A stretch of DNA of 64,000 bases from Pipra filicauda (taxonomy: Eukaryota > Chordata > Aves > Passeriformes > Pipridae). Location of the stretch: assembly GCF_003945595.2 (NCBI RefSeq), contig NW_024104509.1:496001-560000 (forward strand), read 5' to 3'. The notes beneath the pieces were generated by a model. The model saw only the letters and a list, made by a program, of their open reading frames with translations. It had not been told where the DNA came from and did not search any database. Below, piece by piece: positions 8,508 through 20,747 of this stretch (its first letter is position 1; each line of letters starts with the position of its first letter). A program made the position numbers and the translations under genes.

Positions 8508-10112
8508 TGTGGGATTATGAGGGACCCCGGTGTGTGGTCAATACCCCAGTCATCAAAGAATTTTTTGGTATCTGTAGACACATAGGAGGGTCCATTATCT
8601 GGTTTTATTTGCTTTGGAAGTTCCGTCCTAGCAAATGCCTAGGAAATATTTTTTAACATCTCTACTTTTTTCTCCAGAGTGCGCGGTGGCCACAATCATT
8701 TTAGAGAACGTGTCAACAGACACATGTACATATTTAAGTTTTCCAAATTCTGGTATATGTGTGAAGTCTGATTGCCAGATCTCTAATGGTTGCAATCCCC
8801 TAGGATTGGCCCCTTCTGGGAGTAATGGAGTAATCATCTGACAATCAGGGCATGCTTTTAAAATCTCTTCAGCTTGGATTAATTTTAGGCCAAATTGCTT
8901 TTGTAGTGACCGTGCATTCTGGTGAAAAAACTCGTGAGAGAGTTTGGCTTGTTAGTACAGATTAGGTATTTCAGCCATACCTGTCAACAATCAGCAATTA
9001 GGTTTCCCTCCGCCACAGGACCTGGTAGTGCAGTATGAGATCAGGTATGAACGATGTAATGTCCAAATTTTCTGCTATGAATTAGAATAATAATATTAAT
9101 TAGAATAATAATAAGTAGAATAAGCATTTGTTTGAGACTTCTTTTAAGTACGAATTTTCAATTCTTTTCACTATGCCCACCACATAGGCCGAATCAGATA
9201 CAATATTGATTGCTTCATTTTTGAAAATTTTAAATGCGCGAACAATTACTCATAATTCCACAATTTGAGGAGAACCTTGTACTCTGTGGATATCCTGTTG
9301 CTAGTTTCCATTTTCTTGCCAAACTATGACTGTATTTCCTGTTCTCCCAGACTCATTGGTAAAGAGTGTTTTGGCTCCCTTTATGGGAATTTCCAATTGG
9401 ATAGTTTTTAATCTCATTGGAATTTGTGTTAGTCTTTGTATAATTTGGCACGCCGGGAGGTGAAATTTTATTTCTCCCAGGTAACCGTCGATGGCAATCT
9501 GAAAATCAATGGAAGTCTGCAGCAGCTGCTCGAGCTGCTCAGAAGTCAATGGGAGATAGACATAATCTGGTTCTCTTCCATTGAGTTCTAAGCTTCTCGT
9601 ATGCCCCTTAAAAAGTAATTTGTCAATCATTTCTACCATTGTCACGATAGTTTTTTGGAATTGGTGAGGTAGGAATAGCCATCCCCATAAGTAGAAGTCC
9701 TTGTAATTCACTGAAAATTGGCCCAGGATGGTGAACGGTTGCTTACTTTTTCTAATGATGACTAAAGAGGATGGCAGTCCCTCCGTCCTTCAATTCGTTT
9801 GCCGATCAGATATTTTCTCCTCTACAATAGAGAGGGCTTCTTCCGCTTCTGGAGTCAGGGATCTTGGGGAGGACAGATCTGCATCTCCTCTTAATAATTC
9901 GAACAGGGGCTGCAGATCACTGGTTGTGATCCCTAGCACAGGACATATCCAGTTAATGGCTCCCAACAACTTCTGGAGACCATTTAAATTTCGGATTTTC
10001 CTGTCAATTGTAACTGATTGTGGCCTAATAGATTTGGAGCTAATTTGGAATCCAAGATATCTCCAGAGTGCTTCTCTCTGCACCTTCTCAGGGGATACTT
10101 CTAGTCCTAGGA
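8508..10112 (-). pseudogene. pol: Reverse transcriptase thumb, RNase H and integrase remnant of provirus 2 pol
   Basis: Open pieces include 10112-9790 (thumb and connection; KLLGAINWICPVLGI), 9711-9301 (connection and RNase H) and 8837-8628 (integrase core with its first catalytic Asp in WQSDFTH). The second integrase Asp survives in PDNGPSY. The first RNase H catalytic Asp has become Asn (TNESGRTG where provirus 1 has TDGSGRTG). Frameshifts, stops and an AT-rich insertion (9077-9120) separate the pieces. The coding remnant cannot make a working polymerase. Confidence 0.85.
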
Positions 10113-10580
10113 AAACTGAAGTAAGCAAACTAAAGGATGAATCAGGAAGGAAAAATAGAATCCTGACAGCTGAAGCCCATGCTCTGACCCCAACCGTAGT
10201 GTCTGTACTGCCTCCGTGATGTACTAAGACCATATGTACTCCTACCAAGGGCATCCCCAAACTCTGTGGACTTTTCTCAGTTTGCATATTAGCAGTCTTA
10301 TAGAGGCAGATATGGGAAGGGCTTTGGTCACTCAGCAGACAGCTGCCCACTGCCCCTGGAGCACAGCTTTCAGCTTAACAGCAGAGATCATCTGCAGCCC
10401 TCCCAGTCTGAGCCATTTTCCCAGAAAGTTCTCGTTGATGCCTGTTTTTCCTCCTCTTAAATGCTCTACTCAATGATACTCTGTGTTCTCACTGTACTCA
10501 GTATACTCAACAACATTGAAGCCAGCTTTGCAAGGCATTCCAGCTTCTCTGGGTTTTATTTGGCTTGGTAAGAGACAGCT
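10113..10580. other. Unassigned sequence right of provirus 2
   Basis: No gene or repeat is recognised. An open minus-strand frame continues across the truncation point, but its residues beyond 10112 match nothing in provirus 1. Confidence 0.4.
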
Positions 10581-10690
10581 CATGTTTCGCAGAATCATAG
10601 AATATGCTGAGTTGAGAGGGACTCACAAGCATCACTGAGTTCAACTCCTGGCCCTGCACAGGACCATTCCTAAGTTTCAGCCTGGTCTAA
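10581..10690 (-). repeat. CR1 LINE 3' end fragment
   Basis: CAGAATCATAGAAT starts the segment. This is the reverse complement of the CR1 ATTCTATG tail, and it is followed by the usual GTTGAGAGGGACTC and CAACTCCTGGCCCTGC blocks. It is a short 5'-truncated copy. Confidence 0.75.
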
Positions 10691-11297
10691 ATAAAAATTC
10701 AGGAGACAGATCCCAGTGACCATCTACCACTAGACCAGAAGTGTTTCGCAGTCAATGAATATTAAGAATTTTCTGAATTTTAAGCTCCCAGGTAGGCTTG
10801 TATCTCTGCACACCTGTATGCACATTCATTTTAGAACTGCTGGAGCTATCTTGCATGGCCATTGATGCAGCACTGCCTTTCCATCCTCCCTTCTCAGGGT
10901 GACTGTGTCCACATGCATGTCTGCTAGAAGCACCTCAATAACCAAGGGAGGTAAAGTCATGGCACTGATTTCATGCTGGAGTTAGCACAAAGATAAGTCT
11001 GACCTCCATCCTGCTGAGGTGCAACAGGTACCATTGGTGAGTGCTGCTGGAGCTCTTGCCCTATGGTGGTGCTGAGCACTGCTTCTGATACACAGCCTCT
11101 TGGCTGCCTCACAAGTCTATGCTTTGCTTGACATCATGTGGCTTTGGCTTGAGAAATAATCTCAATGCCATATCTGAAATATTTGACCTGCTCATTTCAC
11201 CAGCCAGAAGAATAAGCTAACAAGAATTCTTCAAAAAATGCTGGCACCTTAATTTCTTTATTTTATTGGCCAAACTATGAAAGTTTAAGCCATTATC
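10691..11297. other. Unassigned non-coding sequence
   Basis: No open frame, repeat or motif that I can support. It separates the CR1 fragment from a solo LTR. Confidence 0.4.
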
Positions 11298-11765
11298 TGC
11301 CATGGTCTGAAGGGGGAGGGGAATGGGGCCATGGCACAGCACAGATGGGTCTGGAGTCAAGGTAGAGGTGCAAATGGAATGCTTTATTGAGGTGTGCACG
11401 GGGTTTTTATGAGTTCAGGCAGGGAAAGGGATAGAACATGGGGTGGAGCATGAGACAGACAAACGGGGGAAGAAATCGGGGGAGGGACACAGGCAAAGGG
11501 GGAGGAACATGGGAGGAACCGGGGAAGGAAAGGGCGAATGGTAACTGTCTCCTCTCTGCAGCTTCTTCAGCCTATCAGAGAGGGGAGCAGGGAAGCAGGC
11601 ATGCCCAGGCCTGCCCAGTGCCATGACAAATCCTGGGGAAACATACAATGTGTATATTTATAAACACATAATAACGTTAAAGTCCGTATCATAAAGTCCT
11701 TTCAATCGCTGTACATCTTTTTCCATTCCTGAAATTGTTCCCATTCTGATTTCTGGTCCTCAACA
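11298..11765 (-). mobile_element. Divergent solo LTR of the same ERV family
   Basis: The element is 468 bp with TG...CA ends and the 6-bp direct repeat ATTATC on both sides (11292-11297 and 11766-11771). It is shorter than and clearly diverged from the other copies. It keeps the pyrimidine-rich U5, an AATAAA (11388-11383) and the U3 open frame (pattern EWEQFQEWKKMY, then stop), which ties it to the family. Confidence 0.88.
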
Positions 11766-13575
11766 ATTATCTTCAATGACTCTTCAAGGTCACCAGTCTC
11801 AGAGCAGTTGAGTCTCACAGCTCACTGGCCTCCTTCTCTCTGGCTTTTGTCTGAAGCTTCTGCAAGCATGGAAGGTGCTGTGGATAATTTTTGTGAGCAG
11901 GAAAAAACAGATACAGGGCTAGCTTTGAGCTTTTTTTTTACGGGCATTTTTTTGCTCCATGCTGAAGTATTGTAAATGTTTATTGTATCTGAGCTAGGAG
12001 GTGAAAAGTCATCATTATACAGCAACGGCAGCTGCACGTAATTTATATATAGTATACTTCATTATAGTATATAGTACTGTAATTTATATGTAGTAAATTT
12101 CTGCAAGGTTTTGAAGGCCTTTTCAAGATCTGAGTTAAAATATCTCCAATGAAACCATTCTGTGGACTGATTTACTGTGTGTTTCAAGCAGTTCTTAAAA
12201 CCTAGCCTCAGTGTTTTTTAACAGAGCTTCTGCACAGTAGGTATGGCCCTGGGTTCTCAGAGAAGTGGTAAAAATCCAACTAGGTTATAATGGGGAAGAA
12301 GGAGTGACTGAGACACCAGCACCACAACCTACACTGAAAGTGCAAACTGTTCTACTCGCAGCAGGCAAAAATTTCAGGACGCAGAGTCACTGGCAAACTG
12401 CACTTTACTGATTATAAAAACTCTTCCCTGGATGTGAATTTCCAGAAGCCAAACAAAAATAAGTGATTTGTGCAATATATGAATTAACTCAGTCAACAGC
12501 TCAACAACTCAGGTTGGGCAGGAGCCATTTTTCATCTCTGAGGAGCACCTCTACTTTCTCAGCCCAGACCTTTGATCAGCTAGCAGGACTTGTTTTTGTC
12601 ATTGGCACCATACAGGGATGGTGGAGGTGGCTGGTCAGGAAAGGATACTGATGAAAACATCCCTGTGTCAGGAATGACAGCAGTGTCCTAGAACAATGTT
12701 TATGTCTTAGATGTATTTTCTCTCACACCTCTATCAACAGCTTAACCAGAAGAAGTCCAGATTCTCCGTAAGCCACATCCCTGCCTGCTATCTACTGAAT
12801 AAGCAGAGAAATGAAGATGGAATTACATCTACCTAGACTGTTCAAAGTTCTTGTGTGTTGAAGGCACAAGTTGATTTCTCCTTGAAAGTACCATCACAAT
12901 AATTTACTTTTTCTTCATAGGGTTGAGGGAACAACTTTAAGTAATGACAAATTGATTAGCTCTCCTTGATGTCACATTTATAAATATTTCTCCTCTGAAT
13001 TTTATTGATAGTTTTGTGCTGTCTCTAACCCTTTAGGCCCCTGAATTCATTTTTCCCAAAGTTTAAAATGTAGAGGAGTCTGTTAGGAAATGTTCTGAGT
13101 CTTTTTTTTTTCCTAAAGTACTCTGAGGAGTGCGAACAATGATGAAAAAAAGAAAGTAACTCTGACAATAGAATAGTCTTGTGAAAGATTTACTACAAGG
13201 AGGCAGAGTTATTTGCTTAGGAAGGCTTTTCTACCTAAAAGAAACATTTTTCTCAAAGGCAGTTTTGATGATTTCTCCCCCCACATTCCAGAGAGGCTCT
13301 CAGGCTCTCTCTCCTGTATGTGAGGGGAGAGATAACACTCGCAGACATGCTATGGCCCTCTGCAGCCAGTGGCGAGAGCTGAAGGGGGCCAGCAATGATA
13401 AAGCCTGAAGAAGAACAGGAGGCGTGACTTTTTTTCTCACGCCCAGTGCTTTTTGCAGCACTGCAAGAAATTTTTTCTAAGTCTAGCATTCTCAACTTTT
13501 GGAATAAATTTTCCTGAACTCCTTCACTGCCTGGCATTTCAGGGGTACTTGTGTGTTATCTTACTTCACAGTAGC
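11766..13575. other. Unassigned non-coding sequence
   Basis: AT-rich DNA with a TA-rich stretch near 12040-12090. All open frames are short and look random. No repeat family is recognised. Confidence 0.4.
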
Positions 13576-14172
13576 TGCCACGGCCCGCGGGGAAAGGGAA
13601 TGGGACTGGGCACTGCAAAGAGGGTTCAGGACACAGCTGAAGTCGGTGAAGCAAAGCCAACTTTATTAGAACCAGCAGGGACTTATATAGGGTTGGAACA
13701 GGGGCTGGACTCAGGATAGGGGAGGAGTAAAGGATTGACATCTCAGGGACTCTTGAGATAGGGCAACAGGGTAGAGATGGGCGGAGTTGGGGTGTCACTA
13801 GGGGAATGGGCCAATAAGAGCTACCTCTGCACTGCACCAAACAGGGACCAATCACAGGCAGAGGAGCAGGAAAACAGGGGAGAACAACAGGTTTTGGCGG
13901 GAAAACCTGTGAGGGGAGAAGGGGAGAAGGAGACAATATGGAGGATATGATTTTTAAAACAACAAACTGGGGTACATACAACACTGTAACAGTACAACAA
14001 TAAACTGGGGAAAACTGGGGAAAAACTGTCAGTCCAATAGTCGTCACATCTGGTAAATAAACATCTTTTCCAGTGAAGTAGTGTCCATTCCGGTGTATAT
14101 TAGTCATTTCAGGGGTTATAGATCTGTCTCCAGGCCTGGTATTTCTGCCAATCGTTTTCTTCTTCCCCAACA
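13576..14172 (-). mobile_element. Solo LTR of the provirus 1 family
   Basis: The element is 597 bp with TG...CA ends and perfect 6-bp duplications AGTAGC (13570-13575 and 14173-14178). On the minus strand it has TATATA (13689-13684) and AATAAA (13667-13662). The U3 begins with an open frame of pattern DWQKYQAWRQIYNP followed by TGA. It resembles the LTRs at 5483 and 7946 more than the one at 11298. Confidence 0.92.
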
Positions 14173-16097
14173 AGTAGCAATAATAAAAAAAGAAAATTCA
14201 GATGTATTTGCCCCATTTGAACATTTTGCTCCCTATGTGCAACACTTCCCTGCAATATCCCTGCATTGCTGTTGGTCTGCTTGTTGAGGAAAATTAAGTT
14301 GCTGTGCTGTTAACAGTTTTATAACTCCTTGGTTTTTAATTCCTTGGGCATGTCAGACAGATCTGATGGAAGTTTAGTCCTCAAAGTTTTGAATTTCCTG
14401 CAAGTTTAGAGAGAATCATTAGTCCTGCAGAGCTGCAGAGAAGTGCCTCAGCTGACCCTCAGCATGAAATGAGGGTAATTTGTTTAATTTTATTTAATTT
14501 TACATAATTTTATTTAGCCTTCTGACCAGCAGCATGCAGAAGTGGAAACATAGCTTGCAGCAACCCCAGGTGTGCTGCCTTTGGGCTGCTGGAGAAGAGT
14601 AGCAGGGGTTTTTGGTGTTCACCGGAGAGATCCTTCCCCTCCTCTTTGCCTTGGAGACATGACTTACCTGCTAGAAGAGCAATTATCCACCAAGGAGATC
14701 ATTGCTTTCCTCCTCCATCAGGCTTTCTGAATCAAAGATGACATCGTCTCCTACCTCCAGGGAAGTGGAAGTCTCCAGGGAGACTGATGCCCTGTGGCTG
14801 CTGAAAAACCACACCCAGACTATCATGAACATCATTAAAAAGCTCAGCCAGGACACACACTGACGAGTACCTTCTTTGCTTTAGTAGTGCAGCTCTAGCC
14901 CATGGTCCATCCAGCACTATATTCAGCAGCAGAAAACTACTCTGAAGCCATGACCACTCTGGTACCATAACCTCTACCTTTTAGTTAAATTCTGATTTTT
15001 TCTTGTACAGTGGTAGTTGCCGTTACCTATGAAAACAGAGAGGAGATAACTAGGGAAAGTAAAAGAAAAAAAGAAGAAAAATGAAATAAAGAGCAGATTA
15101 ATGAGTTTTGGTGGTGTTTTAATTAGAAGGTTTGGATTCTATTTGCTTTCAGTTTTGTTGGAGTGTGGAGATTGAATTCAAGAAAAATACAGGAGATTTT
15201 GTTCAAGGAAAATAAGGAACGAACTGTATTATCATCTAACATATAACATCAAGACTCAAGTTTGGGTTTACTTCTTACTTTTCCTGATGCAAATATTCTA
15301 ATTTATACAAACTTCTGCATAATCAAAAATTGCTAAAATGCCTCATAAAACTCAGTACAGACTGGAATGAAGGTCCAGGTTCACATTTATTTAAACTGAC
15401 TGATGGTTCTGTGCTGGAAAATCATGATGCCCTTCTCCTGCCTAAAGACCTGATTTTATTTTCAAGAATTTGATGTTATGGTAGTAAGCAATGTTATTAA
15501 AGCACTTACTTATTTTAAATCATCCAGTTCGTCTAACACTATCCAGATTCAGTACCTACAGTATGGTTTTGCTAGAAGCATCTCTAAGATGCTATCAGCA
15601 TCTAAATCTCATCTTTTTCCTTGGTTGTAAATTACATTTCTCTAAGTCCTAATCTCAGGTGTATGCTTGATTTGTGTGTTTTGGTTGTCAGAATTTGATA
15701 GGGATAGACCACTGATAGTGTAGATAACAGTAAAGTGAGACGTGTCAATCAAAGCCTTTACAGAATTAGTGGAGGTTTGGAGAATTTCTCCTGGCACATA
15801 GCAAATGACAGTGGTTGAACAACATTGATTTCTCAAGAATTAAAATAAAAAGAAAGGTTCTGCCAGTAAATGTGACTCACTCATAGTCTAAATCTTCCCC
15901 AAAGCAGGAAGAATATGCTTCAAAAAAGCCTGCTTTGGAGAAATGCTGGCATGCTGTTGCCACTAAGGCAACCAACCCACACCACGCTCTCTGGAGCCTC
16001 TAATTGGCTGCAGCACCCCTCATTTTGGCTAGGAGGGCAGTGAGGGGTCAGTGAATCGGATGCCCACCTGGGACCGGTGGCCACAGTAGCCAAACCA

Positions 16098-16105
16098 TAT
16101 AAATA
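16098..16105 (+). promoter_or_regulatory. TATA-like box in an LTR-like segment
   Basis: TATAAATA lies about 20 bp upstream of CAGGGCCTCCATTTTG and a long pyrimidine tract (16170-16250). The arrangement looks like an old LTR or Pol II promoter. I could not define element ends or a target duplication. Confidence 0.3.
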
Positions 16106-17080
16106 GAGGTGCACAGGGCCTCCATTTTGTCCTGCCTTCTCTCCTGGAAGCTGCCACCATGTGACTCTTGGCAGTAACTATTTTTTTCTCTCTTTCTTCT
16201 CTCTTCACTCCTTCTTCTCTCTGCTCTTCCTTTACTCTTTTCTTCCTCTTGTGGGTAACTTAAAACCAATGGATTGTATTTCACTAATTTGTGGGTCGTT
16301 GTGTGTTGGGTTGTTAGTCCTGTAAAACCCTTTTGCCAAAATGCCTATTTTCACGCTAAAAGTTCTCTTGAGAAAAAAAAAGTGTGTAGCCTTTTCTGTT
16401 TATGCGATTCAAGATATCAAAGAACCAAAGGCTCTGCAAGAGTTTGGTTGAGCACTTCTCAGCAGTAGGCCCTGGCAGCTTGCCTTCAGCAATGCTCCTG
16501 TGTACATCCGTCTGACAAGATATGCCATCCAGAGGGATGATGCATCTGGCAGGCTACATGCTCCCATTCTGGGAACACAGCAGCAGCTTGGTTATTTCTG
16601 GAGCTGACTCACTGCATCAGCCACCTGCACCACACAGCAATGTTGGTAAACTCAGAGTATGTTCCAATACTGCAATTCTGCCAGGTTTGCAAAGACCTTC
16701 CTTGGGAGGCAGAGCCATTGCATCGGGGCCACAGGACTCCCTTAGGTTGCAAGGGCTAAAGAAGGTCAGAGGTTTTGACCGTATTTACCAGAGTTGGAGT
16801 TGACTTCGTGCAACTTGAAGATTAAGGAAGGGGTGGGCAGCTGTGCAGATCACGTTTGAGCATGCTTCTGAGGGAGAATTGCCTCCAACCCTCAGTTAGG
16901 TAGCTCTTACAGGGGTCAGCCTCCTTCTTTATGCCAGCAACTGAACTCCGTTTACACCACTGTGTTGCACTTCTTCAGTCAGAAAGCTCGGGCTTGAGAT
17001 GGATGCCAGAAAGCAACCTGAAAAGGGTTATTTGAGTTCAGTCTCACATTGCACAATGTGAGAGCAAATCACTAGATTTA

Positions 17081-17103
17081 AATAAATGAATAAATAAATG
17101 AAG
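17081..17103. repeat. AAAT/AATG microsatellite
   Basis: Tandem AAATAAATG-type repeats of about 23 bp. Confidence 0.6.
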
Positions 17104-19838
17104 TAAAAATTTTAAAAGCACCCTTGTCCTGGCCCAGCTCTAATTTCCCCGTTTATTTGATTTGTTGGGGAAGAGAAGATCGACACATTCTCCGGGGTAC
17201 CAGACCTCACCTTGCATTTATTCAGTGCTGTCAGACACAGAATTAGAAAGAAAGACCAATTGAATGTATGGGTGGGAGAAGGCAGGTTAATGTGGCATAA
17301 GTAAAGTGTCTTATTATAAACCTGTATTTTGTATTTAAAGGGTAGAAAAAAAGAGTAGATGAAAAGCTCCTAATTCTGTCACTAAAGCTAGAATAAATGG
17401 ATAAACCACAGAAATAAGAAAAGCAGTTGAACTAGATGAAAAATGATGAAAAAAGACTTCATGTAAGAATTGCCAGATTTAAAAGACAGATCAGAAAGGA
17501 GCTTGAGGAAGTGCAAAATGAATACAGATCAGGTGAGAATGGGATTTCAAGCAAGTTATTTTAGAAAGATATTTCTACAGTAACTTGCTACTGAAGAAAC
17601 CACTTTCCAGTAGAGACATATTAAAATTACTCTCTCTCCCAAACCCCATATACAAAGGTGTACGGGTTAGCCCATTTGTCTTTCCAAACAGTCGGTGTGG
17701 CTTTTCGCACAAGAGTTGCATTCCCCACCTAAGAGTTTCAAGATAAGACCATTTAAAGGCAATTTCACAACCTGTTTTCCAGATTTTTTTAAGAGCACCT
17801 ATTTCTTCTGTTAGCAAGATCCTCGACCCTCATAGGGAGTCAGAAGTCATTCACTCTTGCACAGATCCTGCTACTGTGATCATGTTTGATGGTATTATGT
17901 TATTTCCATGCTTTACTCCCCATTCTCAGTCAACAGCATCTTGGTGAGTTACAGCTACCAACACAGACCATGCATTGAGCAAGTGAAGAAGGAAGCAGTC
18001 AGATGACATTGCTGATACATGCAGTGCTTTTTATGGGGATAGTCACAGTAATGTCTCTCACAAAGCATGAGCTACTTTACCAGATGATTCTGGCTGTTCA
18101 ACTTCCAGCAGCAAATAGAAAGACTTTCACCTGGCACTGAATACATAGTCTTCACAAAAGAAGATTTCACCCACTGTAATGTACTCTGCATCACTCAAAT
18201 CTTACCTATAGTAATACCCTTCATTTGCAGCTGCTCATGGAAGCACAGTGGACATAGCAGGTTATCCAAAAAGAAATAACTCAGCCGTCTCTTCAAGAGA
18301 ACAGATGGGTGAAAATTACTACAGGACTATTTCACATCTTGCATGTTCTCAGCTGGAACTCGAGCATCTGGTTCTCATTTTCCAGGTTGTCTGTGATAGA
18401 GGACTCCAGCTCTTCACTTCAGCTCCAATTCCTTCATCATCTGCAACCAACCCACAAACCCTTCTTGAAGGCTGTAGTAAACCAAGCTCTCTTTTAGTTA
18501 AGGTCTTTGTGCATCTTGACAGGGCAAGGCTTAGCTGTCTACAAGATCTTCTGAGTGAGCTCAAAGAAAGCTGTGGTTAAGAAATTTCAGGATAAAAGAT
18601 TTTGGTGCCAAAAGAGTTCCTAACTTCAAATTCCTGCTAGTGGAAATTAAGGACAGGAGAGAACTGTTTATACCAAATTTTGGCCATGATTGTGTTCAAA
18701 CTCAAGTCCAAGAACTGCTCTTTCCCTTGACAGTCCTCTGACTCCACAAAAGGGGGAAAAGAGGCTACTGAAGAGGTGCAGAGCAGCATGAAGGGGACAG
18801 AGGCAGCCTCTTAAATGTCTCAGCAGCTGTTCATGCTTTAACACATTGGCATCTTGGAAATGAGAGACATGTCTGGAATTTATAAGATTCTAAGCACTAT
18901 GAAGTGATTTGGTTGAACACAAACCAGACTGCAGCAGTGACAAAATGAATCCATATGAGACAGCTTTTCCAAAAAGAAAAATGTCATTGGCTGCCATGTT
19001 ACAATACACATTTTAAGAAAAAATACAAGGTTGCTTACTTGGTAGGAAGTTAACACCTATATGAGATGCTGAACAAATGTAAAGAGCTACGTTGTTATTT
19101 GAAAGTTATTGCAATCAGCTAGGTAACAACAGCTTACAATTCTACAATTCTCCAGTCTTTAGTGACAATATTTGACTGTACAGTGATCCAAAAAAGGTGC
19201 ATCAGGTGTTCTGTAGCTCTGTTTTGGAAAAAAGTGTGTCTATACGCTCCTGTCTCTCTTTTTATACACCTACACAGACACATAAACAGCTGGTGAGGCT
19301 GAGCTCCCATTCTCCCAGAAGCATGCAAGAAAACAGTGTTCAACTCAAATGACTAGTAGATCTTATTTACAGTTGCTGCAGCTCTGGGAGTTCCATGGTA
19401 CCAACTTTGTTATCTGGTAGGCAGACTGCAGAGCAACAGTATCCGATGGGAAATGCAGAGCTTTTGAGTGAAGACTGCAGTCTTGGGAAAAAACAAATCG
19501 AAGAAAAACTCCCAATGCTCAATGAAAAAAATATCTTTAAAAGCAAACAATATCGTTTGTCTTGAAGACAGACAGTATTTATTTCCTTCCGCATCACAAA
19601 CCTGAAGTCAATTGCAGTTTACATAATCATCCTTGGTATTGTCCAATGTATTGGAAGATAGCTCCTATAGCAAATAGCTTGCAACCCAAGCTGCTATTGC
19701 ATGTCCATGTTATTCAATAGAATAATGAGATAGATTATTAAGAAGGTTTATGTAAGAGTTTAGCTAAATGAAGAAGATTATATTTGTTGCAATTTTTCAT
19801 ACCATCCTGTTGTTTTGGAGGGTGTGAGGAGCACCTCC

Positions 19839-20462
19839 CTACCTTCCTCCCCATATAGGGCGAGGGCAGGGAGGTCCTGCCAGGAGATACTGTGAGAACT
19901 TAGTAGGATAAGTTTGCTGGCATGGCCTGAACACCCTCTCTCTCGTTCTGGTGGGTGGTGCAAGGGCAGGAGTGCAGTCAGGCTTCTCTCTCCTGTCATG
20001 GGTTTTCTTTTTGGTTCTGGCCATTCGCCCCAGATTCTGCCTCCTTGCTGCCAGAGCTGCTGCCACCCCCTGCCACTTCCCCACTGATCGGAGCCATGCT
20101 GTTTCCCCACTGTTCGCAGCCATTGCCGCAGCTGCTGCCGCCCCATTCCAGCTTCCCACTGATTGGAGATGTGCCTTTTTCCTGCTGCCTGGAGCTACCG
20201 CTTCCATGTTGCTGCCATTGCTATGGGCAGCCCCATTGCCACTGCTGCCACCAGTGCCTCTGCCTGGAGCCACCACTTCCACATCGCTGTTGTTGCTTCC
20301 ACCAGTGCTGCTGCTACTGCTGCTGCCGGCACCTCTGCTTGGAGCCACTGCTTCCATGTCACTGTCATTGCTGCTGCCAGCACTGCCGCTGCAGCCACAC
20401 TTGAGGAATTCAGGAGTCTCCTTGGTGAACTTTTCACACATTGCCCGCTTGCGCAGCCACAA
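19839..20462 (-). CDS. Uncharacterised open frame over a 75-bp tandem repeat
   Basis: A 207-codon frame is open on the minus strand. Its N-terminal two thirds consist of about five 25-residue units, matching the 75-bp DNA period. Units carry a conserved VAPGR-type block and an alternating SVGKW-type block. The remainder is basic, with ARTKKKTHDRR, then Pro-rich. No known domain is recognised, no splice context is evident, and the plus strand is also open over much of the repeat. It may be a retroelement ORF or simply a GC-rich repeat without stops. Being coding is not established. Confidence 0.25.
   Translation of the reverse strand: MWLRKRAMCEKFTKETPEFLKCGCSGSAGSSNDSDMEAVAPSRGAGSSSSSSTGGSNNSDVEVVAPGRGTGGSSGNGAAHSNGSNMEAVAPGSRKKAHLQSVGSWNGAAAAAAMAANSGETAWLRSVGKWQGVAAALAARRQNLGRMARTKKKTHDRREKPDCTPALAPPTRTRERVFRPCQQTYPTKFSQYLLAGPPCPRPIWGGR
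20040..20395. repeat. 75-bp minisatellite, about five degenerate units
   Basis: TGGAGC anchors recur at 20190, 20265 and 20340. CCACTGAT anchors recur at 20081 and 20156. All are exactly 75 bp apart. The units are rich in CTG and CCA triplets. Confidence 0.8.
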
Positions 20463-20747
20463 CTCTGCTCCAGCTACATTGTGATTGTGTGACTGGGTCG
20501 GGACAGTGCCACCATCTCACTGGCACAGAACTGAGGATGGTTTTAGGTGACATTTTCTCCGCTATTGTTTGTGTGGTAGTTTGGACTTGGCTCCCTGCCA
20601 AGAGCCCAAGACCGCAGCAAGAGGCTTCCCTCCCCCCTTTCTATGAACACAGGGGAAGGAAAGGTAAGAAGAAAGAAAAAAAAAAAACTAAAAGACCAAA
20701 ATAACAGAATCAAAGCAGTGTATATATATATATTTACACTTATATAC
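20463..20747. other. Unassigned sequence left of the short RTE copy
   Basis: A-rich tract (20660-20690) and a TA dinucleotide run (20719-20730). The last 12 bases (20736-20747) are the left target duplication of the adjacent LINE copy. Confidence 0.5.

Larger units (their letters stand above)
6034..10112 (-). mobile_element. Provirus 2: decayed, 5'-truncated relative of provirus 1
   Basis: Reading right to left, reverse transcriptase, RNase H and integrase remnants (from 10112) are followed by env and the first 54 bases of a 3' LTR (6087-6034). The rest of that LTR is displaced by provirus 1 and should lie left of the window. Gag, pro and the first part of reverse transcriptase are missing: homology to provirus 1 stops at about 10112 inside the reverse transcriptase thumb. 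A solo LTR at 7946-8501 splits integrase. There are many stops, frameshifts and an AT-rich insertion (about 9077-9120). Confidence 0.88.
14173..19800. other. Gene desert between solo LTR and minisatellite
   Basis: No protein-coding gene is supported. Open frames are short and lack recognisable domains. Small features are an AAAT-type run (17081-17103) and a TATA-like promoter patch near 16098. Confidence 0.45.

Noticed and set aside
10113..10350. Minus-strand frame extending the provirus 2 reverse transcriptase to the right
   Set aside because: Beyond 10112 the residues no longer match provirus 1, so this is flanking DNA read through by chance.
14732..14968. 78-codon minus-strand open frame in the gene desert
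   Set aside because: No domain, splice context or repeat match; consistent with chance.
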